A stretch of 64,000 nt of DNA, from assembly GCA_017621735.1 (NCBI GenBank), contig JAGASM010000023.1:1-64000 (forward strand), given 5' to 3'. The position numbers were made by a program, and so were the translations under genes. The stretch's first letter is position 1. Every line of letters begins with the position of its first letter. This document shows, one piece after another, positions 58,997 to 64,000 of this stretch. The DNA is from Clostridia bacterium. GTDB taxonomy: Bacteria; Bacillota; Clostridia; Christensenellales; Borkfalkiaceae. The notes beneath the pieces are model-generated. The model worked only from the letters and a program-made list of their open reading frames with translations, did not search any database and was not told where the DNA came from.

Positions 58997-59589
58997 CTAT
59001 TCTCCTCCGCGGACGACCGACGGATATACAACGCCGTCAGCGCTTCCGCGCTGATTTTGGGCTTATTTTCAATCGCTCGGAAAAGCCCCTCGGCGGGATT
59101 GACCTCTTCATATTGCATCGGAACGGGCTCCGCCGCCGCAAAAGGAACCTCCCCGTACGCAGTTTGCGCCTCTTCTTTTGAGCAGTAGCAAGGCGTTTTT
59201 ACGGGAACTCCCTTTTCGTACGGACAAGCATAGACATAGCCGTGCCCCGCGTCGACAAGGGCAAGAACGCGTTCCCATTCTTTAGCGTATGCAATACAGT
59301 CGAATGAGGTTACGGCGACTGCGGGTTTTCCGCACGCCATGCAAAGTCCTTTTACCGTTGCAATGCCGATACGGATTCCCGTAAACGAACCGGGACCTAC
59401 GACGGCGGCGAAAAAATCGCACTCGTTCGGGGTGAGGTTGGCACGGGAAAGCGCCTCGTCGATTTTATCCATGACGAGAACGGAATGTTTGAGCGCACAG
59501 TCCCGTTCGTAGACGGTAATGAGCCGTTCTCCGTTGTAGGCAAGTACCGTTAAATGCTTGCCGCTTGTGTCGATTGCAAGATATTTCAA
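58993..59589 (-). CDS. tsaB: tRNA threonylcarbamoyladenosine protein TsaB
   Basis: 198 residues starting from a TTG at 59589 that overlaps the tsaE stop (TTGA), with AAAGGATG upstream; no ATG is available in a sensible place. KYLAIDTSGKHLTVLAYNGE, the signature VVGPGSFTGIRIGIATVKGL and VDAGHGYVYAC are conserved. Partner of TsaD and TsaE in t6A37 synthesis. tsaD is not in the window. Confidence 0.93.
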   Translation of the reverse strand: MKYLAIDTSGKHLTVLAYNGERLITVYERDCALKHSVLVMDKIDEALSRANLTPNECDFFAAVVGPGSFTGIRIGIATVKGLCMACGKPAVAVTSFDCIAYAKEWERVLALVDAGHGYVYACPYEKGVPVKTPCYCSKEEAQTAYGEVPFAAAEPVPMQYEEVNPAEGLFRAIENKPKISAEALTALYIRRSSAEENR

Positions 59590-59987
59590 TACCGTATCAT
59601 CCTTTCGCCGTCCGAAATCTTTTCTATGACGACGCGCTTGCAGTTGGGCGGAAGTAGCCCCGCAATGTTTTCGCTCCATTCCAAAACGCAAATTTTCCCT
59701 TCGGAAAGGGGATCGGCAAGCCCCATGCACTCCGCTTGCATTTCCGACTGAATGCGGTAGCAATCGTAGTGATAAAGCCGATCGCCGTAACAGTTCATAT
59801 AGGCGTACGTAGGGCTTGTTACCTCTTCTTCAATTTGAAGCCCTTGCGCAAGCCCTTTGACAAACGCCGTTTTTCCTGCCCCCATCTCCCCGTCTAACAG
59901 GAGTACGTCGCCTGCGCAAAGCGTCTTTGCATACTCTTTTGCAAATGAAATTGTTTCCGCTTCCGAGCGGGAGAAAAATGTTGCCAT
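59586..59987 (-). CDS. tsaE: tRNA threonylcarbamoyladenosine ATPase TsaE
   Basis: 133 residues from the ATG at 59987 (a TTG two codons upstream is also in frame). Walker A DGEMGAGKTAFVKGLA, SPTYAYMNCY and HYDCYRI, and VLEWSEN (Walker B-like) are family signatures. Energises the TsaB-TsaD complex. First gene of the operon tsaE-tsaB-rimI-hydrolase-murF-ddl. It has no Shine-Dalgarno; a consensus -10 box ends 8 nt before the ATG. Confidence 0.94.
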   Translation of the reverse strand: MATFFSRSEAETISFAKEYAKTLCAGDVLLLDGEMGAGKTAFVKGLAQGLQIEEEVTSPTYAYMNCYGDRLYHYDCYRIQSEMQAECMGLADPLSEGKICVLEWSENIAGLLPPNCKRVVIEKISDGERMIRY

Positions 59988-59995
59988 ACGCAATT

Positions 59996-60024
59996 ATTAT
60001 ACCGCATACGCCTCGATTTTGCAA
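59996..60024 (-). promoter_or_regulatory. Predicted leaderless promoter of the tsaE operon
   Basis: TTGCAA (60019-60024), 17 bp, perfect TATAAT (59996-60001) on the minus strand; the start point falls within 0-2 nt of the ATG at 59987. Confidence 0.75.
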
Positions 60025-60058
60025 TCGTTTCTCCGATTTTTCCCGCGCGCCGCTTTGT

Positions 60059-60094
60059 AAAAAAAGGCTTTGCCGTTTTTGCAAAGCCTTTTTT
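60059..60094 (-). terminator. Terminator of ribU
   Basis: AAAAAGGCTTTGC pairs with GCAAAGCCTTTTT around a 7-nt loop, followed on the minus strand by T residues; it starts 4 bp after the ribU stop. Confidence 0.9.
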
Positions 60095-60097
60095 CGC

Positions 60098-60811
60098 TTA
60101 TTCTGTTTTTTCCGCTTCCGTCAAAGCCTCTTCTTCCGCGCCCGTTTGAGGTAAGGGTACCGATTTTTCTTGCTCTACCGCCCTTCTTTTTCGCGATTTC
60201 ATCTTTAAGTCGAACTTATTCGACGTCATTTTAATAAAGCGGGAAAGCGGTTTGTAAAGGAGGAATACGACGATACTGATGCCAACGCTCTTGATCAAGT
60301 TAAAGAGTAAAACAAAGTGCCATAAATCCGCAAAAAACGCTACGGGATCAAAGCCCATGAGTTCGCCGTACAGGGGGAAATTGATAAAACGGTTGACGAG
60401 CAAACTTACACCGATCTGCATGATACAAGCGCATCCGATAAAAACGCACACCCATTTTCTCCCCTTTAAGTAGCGGTATCCCACGGAAGGAATGATGACG
60501 TACGACGTCGACATCAAAAAATTTGCAACCTCTCCCACCCCTGCCGTAGAGGACTTGGTAAGGCACAGCAACTCTTTGACGATAATGGAAAATACCGCCT
60601 CGATCGGCCCGAAGATAAACCCTTCTATCATGAAAAAGACGTTTGCAAAGTCAAATTTCAAAAAGGGCGCGGCGGGAAAGATAGGAAATTCCAAAAAAGT
60701 TACGACGAATGCAAGCGCCGTAAAAATTGCCATATACGCCATGCGCGGGGCTGTAAAGTGCGCGCGGATTACCTCGACCGCACTTTGCTTTTGCTTTTGT
60801 TCTTCTTGCAT
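60098..60811 (-). CDS. ribU: ECF transporter S component, riboflavin (RibU)
   Basis: 237 residues with about six membrane helices. The riboflavin S-component signature FLEFPIFPAAPFLKFDFANV with FGPIEAVFSIIVKELLCLTK is clear, plus the FLMSTSYVIIPSVGYRYLKG segment. It binds riboflavin and works with a shared ECF energising module, not in this window. The C-terminal 45 residues are a charged cytoplasmic tail. An FMN riboswitch and terminator precede it, so import falls when FMN is plentiful. Confidence 0.93.
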   Translation of the reverse strand: MQEEQKQKQSAVEVIRAHFTAPRMAYMAIFTALAFVVTFLEFPIFPAAPFLKFDFANVFFMIEGFIFGPIEAVFSIIVKELLCLTKSSTAGVGEVANFLMSTSYVIIPSVGYRYLKGRKWVCVFIGCACIMQIGVSLLVNRFINFPLYGELMGFDPVAFFADLWHFVLLFNLIKSVGISIVVFLLYKPLSRFIKMTSNKFDLKMKSRKRRAVEQEKSVPLPQTGAEEEALTEAEKTE

Positions 60812-60852
60812 AAAACACCTCTCGTTTTTATTCCCGAACCGTCCTTTGAACG

Positions 60853-60879
60853 AAAAACGCGCCCCAAAAAAGGGGCGCG
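60853..60879 (-). terminator. Riboswitch-controlled terminator upstream of ribU
   Basis: CGCGCCCC/GGGGCGCG stem with a TTTTTT loop followed by TTTTT on the minus strand, between the FMN riboswitch and the ribU start. It is the expression platform. Confidence 0.85.
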
Positions 60880-60896
60880 AAAAGATACGTCTTCCG

Positions 60897-61008
60897 CCTT
60901 TCTTTTATCATCCGGACTATACCGTCGGTACGGGAATTGCACCCGTTCGGGAACTTGCGTTCTTCGCAGACTTTACTGCCGGTGGAGAATTGCACTCCGC
61001 CCCAAAGA
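60897..61008 (-). promoter_or_regulatory. FMN riboswitch (RFN element)
   Basis: On the minus strand the conserved RFN blocks appear in order: GGGGCGGAGTGCAATTCTCC, ACCGGCAGTAAAGTCTGCGA, CGGGTGCAATTCCCGTACCG and ACGGTATAGTCCGGATGATA. The six-stem fold follows directly. A terminator and ribU come next, indicating transcriptional shut-off by FMN. Confidence 0.97.
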
Positions 61009-61025
61009 AAGATTCGATTTTCTAT

Positions 61026-61054
61026 ATTATAGCATGCTTGCTTAAAAGGCGCAA
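61026..61054 (-). promoter_or_regulatory. Predicted promoter of the riboswitch-ribU transcript
   Basis: TTGCGC (61049-61054), 17 bp, TATAAT (61026-61031) on the minus strand, in the gap just before the riboswitch; its -35 box touches the region right after glyA's stop. Confidence 0.75.
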
Positions 61055-61059
61055 GCGAT

Positions 61060-62310
61060 TTACGCGATATCGTCCGCGTAGATGGGGAATTTTTCGCAAA
61101 GCGCAGCCACTTCTTTTGCAACTTCTTCTACGGCTGCGTCCTTTTCGCGAATGATCTTGGTAACGAGATCGGCAATTTTTTCCGCTTCCGCTTCCTTCAT
61201 TCCGCGAGAAGTGATGGCGGGCGTCCCGATTCTCACCCCGCTCGTAACAAACGGAGAAGTCGTTTCAAAGGGAATGGTATTTTTGTTCGCCGTAATATGC
61301 GCGCAATCGAGAAGCGCTTCGAGTTCTTTCCCCGTCATGTTTTCCTTTCTCAAATCGACGAGCATGAGGTGGTTGTCCGTTCCGCCCGAAACGAGGCGAA
61401 CGCCGTTTTCCGTAAAACGCTTTGCCATTGCCGCCGCATTGAGTACGATTTGCTTTTGATACGCCTTAAATTCGTCCGAAAGCGCTTCCTTAAACGCGAC
61501 CGCCTTTGCCGCGATGACGTGCATCAAAGGTCCACCCTGCGTACCGGGGAAAATGGCTTTATCGATCGCTTTTCCGTACTGTTCTTTACACATGATGACG
61601 CCGCCGCGCGGTCCGCGAAGGGTTTTGTGCGTCGTCGTCGTAACAAAATCGGCATACGGAACGGGTGAAGGATGCAATCCCGCCGCAACAAGCCCTGCAA
61701 TGTGCGCGATGTCCACCATCATGAGCGCGCCTACCTTATCGCAAATGGCGCGAATGCGTGCAAAATCAATGGTGCGAGGGTATGCGCTCGCGCCCGAAAC
61801 GATGAGTTTGGGCTTGCATTCAAGGGCGATCTTTTCCATTTCGTCGTAATCGATTACTTCCGTTTCCGCCGAAACGCCGTAAGGGACGATATTGAAATAA
61901 CTGCCCGAAATATTGACGGGGGATCCGTGCGTCAAATGTCCGCCGTGAGAAAGATTCATTCCCATAATCGTATCGCCCGGTTTGAGCATTGCAAAGTAAA
62001 CGGCAAAGTTTGCCTGCGCCCCGCTGTGAGGCTGTACGTTGCAGTACTCACAGCCGAAAATTTCCTTTAAGCGGTTGCGCGCAAGATCTTCCGCCACGTC
62101 GACGAATTCGCATCCGCCGTAATAACGCTTACCGGGATACCCTTCCGCATACTTGTTGGTGAAATGGCTTCCCATTGCCGCCATTACCGCGGGGGATACG
62201 ATATTTTCGCTCGCAATCAATTCAATATTTCCGCGCTGACGGGAAAGTTCTTTTTCCATCGCGTCGTAAAGTTCGGGATCTGCTTGTTTGATACAGGACA
62301 TGTCGATCAT
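61060..62310 (-). CDS. glyA: Serine hydroxymethyltransferase
   Basis: 416 residues. [20 protein letters not shown], the PLP lysine in [20 protein letters not shown], and [13 protein letters not shown] are signatures. Interconverts serine and glycine and loads one-carbon units on tetrahydrofolate. AGAGGT precedes the ATG; an internal Met three codons later is an alternative start. Monocistronic with its own promoter. Confidence 0.97.
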   Translation of the reverse strand: MIDMSCIKQADPELYDAMEKELSRQRGNIELIASENIVSPAVMAAMGSHFTNKYAEGYPGKRYYGGCEFVDVAEDLARNRLKEIFGCEYCNVQPHSGAQANFAVYFAMLKPGDTIMGMNLSHGGHLTHGSPVNISGSYFNIVPYGVSAETEVIDYDEMEKIALECKPKLIVSGASAYPRTIDFARIRAICDKVGALMMVDIAHIAGLVAAGLHPSPVPYADFVTTTTHKTLRGPRGGVIMCKEQYGKAIDKAIFPGTQGGPLMHVIAAKAVAFKEALSDEFKAYQKQIVLNAAAMAKRFTENGVRLVSGGTDNHLMLVDLRKENMTGKELEALLDCAHITANKNTIPFETTSPFVTSGVRIGTPAITSRGMKEAEAEKIADLVTKIIREKDAAVEEVAKEVAALCEKFPIYADDIA

Positions 62311-62336
62311 CGGAATACCTCTTTGTTTTTTCGTTT

Positions 62337-62365
62337 ATTTTATCACTCCTTGCGCAAAAATGCAA
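62337..62365 (-). promoter_or_regulatory. Predicted promoter of glyA
   Basis: TTGCAT (62360-62365), 17 bp, TAAAAT (62337-62342) on the minus strand. Confidence 0.65.
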
Positions 62366-62394
62366 GGATATGACGTTCTATTGTCTTTTATTCG

Positions 62395-62718
62395 TTAAAT
62401 ATTATTTTCGATAAATGCCTTCAAAACTGCCTTGGGAACAAATCCAAGGTTGTGCGCCTTGACTTTCCCCTCTTGGAATACGTAGACGTCGGGAATGGAC
62501 ATCACGCCGAGCGCCATCGCCACCTCTTCGTTTTGGTCAATATCCACTTTGACAAATTCCGCACGGGAAGAAAGTTCGCTCGCCACCTCGTCCATGACGG
62601 GCGCAAGCATACGGCAAGGTCCGCACCACGAAGCCCAAAAATCGCAGACGACCGTCTTTCCGCTCGCAATCAAGTTCTTCAATTCTTCTCCATTGATTTC
62701 TCTTACAAATTTAGACAT
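62395..62718 (-). CDS. trxA: Thioredoxin
   Basis: 107 residues with the active site FWASWCGPCRML (WCGPC, about 29-33) and the cis-proline loop in VMSIPDVYVFQEGK, where Asp follows the proline instead of the usual Thr. Reduces protein disulfides with thioredoxin reductase, which is not in the window. It lies 11 bp after hisS, probably co-transcribed. Confidence 0.95.
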   Translation of the reverse strand: MSKFVREINGEELKNLIASGKTVVCDFWASWCGPCRMLAPVMDEVASELSSRAEFVKVDIDQNEEVAMALGVMSIPDVYVFQEGKVKAHNLGFVPKAVLKAFIENNI

Positions 62719-62729
62719 TATTATCCTCC

Positions 62730-63983
62730 TTAATCTTTGAATAAGTATTGCGCAAGTTCTTCAAATTTCACCTTTTCCGAAGTGGAGTCTTTCATATTTT
62801 TCACTTGCGCCGCACCCTCTAAAAGTTCGTTTCCGCCGATGACGGCAACGTAGTTTGCGCCCACTTTATCCGCATACTTAAACTGCGCTTTGATCGAGCG
62901 ATTCATCAAATCGACCTCGCAAGAAATTCCCGCTTTTCTTAACTCCGTTGCAAGAGAAAAGGCTTTTTGGCGGGACGGTGCGTCCATGCCCGCAAAATAA
63001 CACGTAGGCGCACTCATCGGAGGCATAGGCGCATTTTCCGCCTCCATAACCATCAACAGACGCTCCATGCCCGCGGCAAAGCCGACTGCAGGAACGGATT
63101 TTTCGCCCATTTGTTCGAGCAAAGAGTCGTACCTGCCCCCACCGCACACCGTTCCTTGCGCACCCGCGGCGGACGTTACAAACTCAAACACGGTACGGCT
63201 GTAATAGTCAAGCCCGCGCACGATGGACGGGTTGATTTCATAGGCGATCCCCGCCTCCGTAAGGAGCGTTTTTACCTCGTCAAAGTGCGAAGCGCAATCG
63301 GGGCAAAGATAGTCTAAAATACGGGGCGCACCCGCCGTGATCTTGCGGCAACGCTCGTCCTTACAGTCGATGATGCGCATCGGATTCTTTTCAAACCGCG
63401 CGTTGCAATCGGGGCACATCTCCTCCAAATGCGGGCGGAAATACTCTTTCAGCGCCGCATGATAAGCCGCGCGGCACTCCTTGCATCCGATGGAATTGAT
63501 TTGCAGTTTTACCTGCTTTAACCCGAGTTTTTTCAAGAAAATATCGGCAAGAATGATCACTTCCGCATCTGCCTGTGCGCCGCTCGCGCCGTACAGTTCC
63601 ACGCCGAATTGATGGAATTCGCGCAGTCTGCCCGCTTGCGGACGCTCGTAGCGAAACGCCGGAATCAGATAGTACATCTTTGCGGGCAATACTCCGCCCG
63701 CCATGCCGTTTTCGATAAACGAACGCGCGACGCCCGCCGTTCCTTCCGGCTTTAAGGTGATCGAGCGGTTTCCCTTATCGAGGAAGGTATACATCTCCTT
63801 CGTAACGATATCCGTCGTATCCCCTACTCCGCGTAAAAAGAGTTCGGTATGCTCGAAAACGGGCGTGCGAATTTCCTTAAACGAGAACAACTCCGCCGTT
63901 TTGCGCGCCGTTTCCTCAACAAATTGCCACAAGTGCGATTGCGAAGGAAGTACGTCTTTTGTGCCCTTTGGAATGTTAATCAT
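62730..63983 (-). CDS. hisS: Histidine--tRNA ligase
   Basis: 417 residues, complete, with AAGGAG 5-6 nt before the ATG at the right edge. Class II motif 2 is in IPAFRYERPQAGRLREFHQF, the histidine-specific loop GLDYYSRTVFEF and GGGRYDSLLEQMG follow, and the anticodon-binding domain ends the protein. The insertion domain holds several Cys pairs (CKECRAAYH, CPDCNARF, CPDCASHF) that may bind zinc, more than in E. coli HisRS. Upstream genes lie outside the window. Confidence 0.97.
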   Translation of the reverse strand: MINIPKGTKDVLPSQSHLWQFVEETARKTAELFSFKEIRTPVFEHTELFLRGVGDTTDIVTKEMYTFLDKGNRSITLKPEGTAGVARSFIENGMAGGVLPAKMYYLIPAFRYERPQAGRLREFHQFGVELYGASGAQADAEVIILADIFLKKLGLKQVKLQINSIGCKECRAAYHAALKEYFRPHLEEMCPDCNARFEKNPMRIIDCKDERCRKITAGAPRILDYLCPDCASHFDEVKTLLTEAGIAYEINPSIVRGLDYYSRTVFEFVTSAAGAQGTVCGGGRYDSLLEQMGEKSVPAVGFAAGMERLLMVMEAENAPMPPMSAPTCYFAGMDAPSRQKAFSLATELRKAGISCEVDLMNRSIKAQFKYADKVGANYVAVIGGNELLEGAAQVKNMKDSTSEKVKFEELAQYLFKD

Positions 63984-64000
63984 AATGCTCCTTTATTTTA

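Overview
The window looks like a chromosome segment of an anaerobic, fermentative Bacillota (Clostridia-grade) bacterium. The pointers are a complete S10-spc-alpha ribosomal operon in Firmicutes order, zinc-type S14 and S4, HPr kinase, an SRP RNA of about 270 nt of the large Firmicutes class, pta-ackA, a U32 peptidase, the GGGtGRT/NifU-like pair seen in anaerobes, and an FMN riboswitch on ribU. A lipoprotein arabinanase suggests a plant-polysaccharide or gut habitat. An order-level placement (for example Christensenellales) would be a guess. Vegetative promoters are very regular (TTGNNN, 17 bp, TATAAT-like). No tRNA, rRNA or CRISPR was recognised.

Layout: 1-0.6 kb is the tail of a large serine recombinase, the end of a mobile element lying to the left, next to acpP. 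0.7-12.8 kb is a minus-strand housekeeping block: acpP, two DNA-repair glycosylases, the ylxY/ymxG-type pair, mutS2, U32 peptidase, hprK, HAD phosphatase, uvrC. An 85-bp tandem repeat lies between mutS2 and the U32 gene. 13-16 kb holds a copper P-type ATPase with a fused C-terminal CopZ-like domain, plus an ArsR regulator. 16-20 kb carries yceD-rpmF, pta-ackA and, divergently, tmcAL, which uses acetate. 20-26.6 kb holds the arabinanase, two flavoproteins and a DUF1508 surface protein.

26.7-29.4 kb is a visibly AT-richer accessory island: ImmR/ImmA regulators, a DUF4417 gene with an in-frame stop at codon 4 of its best-supported reading frame, a small MGGRG/HxH protein, two tandem paralogous small acidic proteins (one frameshifted) and a candidate small RNA able to pair with the DUF4417 start region. 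It is the most likely place for an undescribed system, though partly decayed.

29.5-48.2 kb has mrp, SRP RNA, an M18 aminopeptidase and the full ribosomal superoperon (rpsJ to rplQ, with secY, adk, map, infA, rpoA), which has a structured S10 leader and an internal promoter with its own leader before rpsM. 48.6-64 kb holds a small membrane protein, the GGGtGRT pair, yhbY-obgE, a YugP protease, NADP isocitrate dehydrogenase, an operon tsaE-tsaB-rimI-hydrolase-membrane murF-ddl, riboswitch-controlled ribU, glyA, and hisS-trxA.

Several minus-strand genes (yceD, the BaiN-like flavoprotein, obgE, tsaE) have a good -10 box within about 10 nt of the start codon and no Shine-Dalgarno sequence, which predicts leaderless mRNAs.
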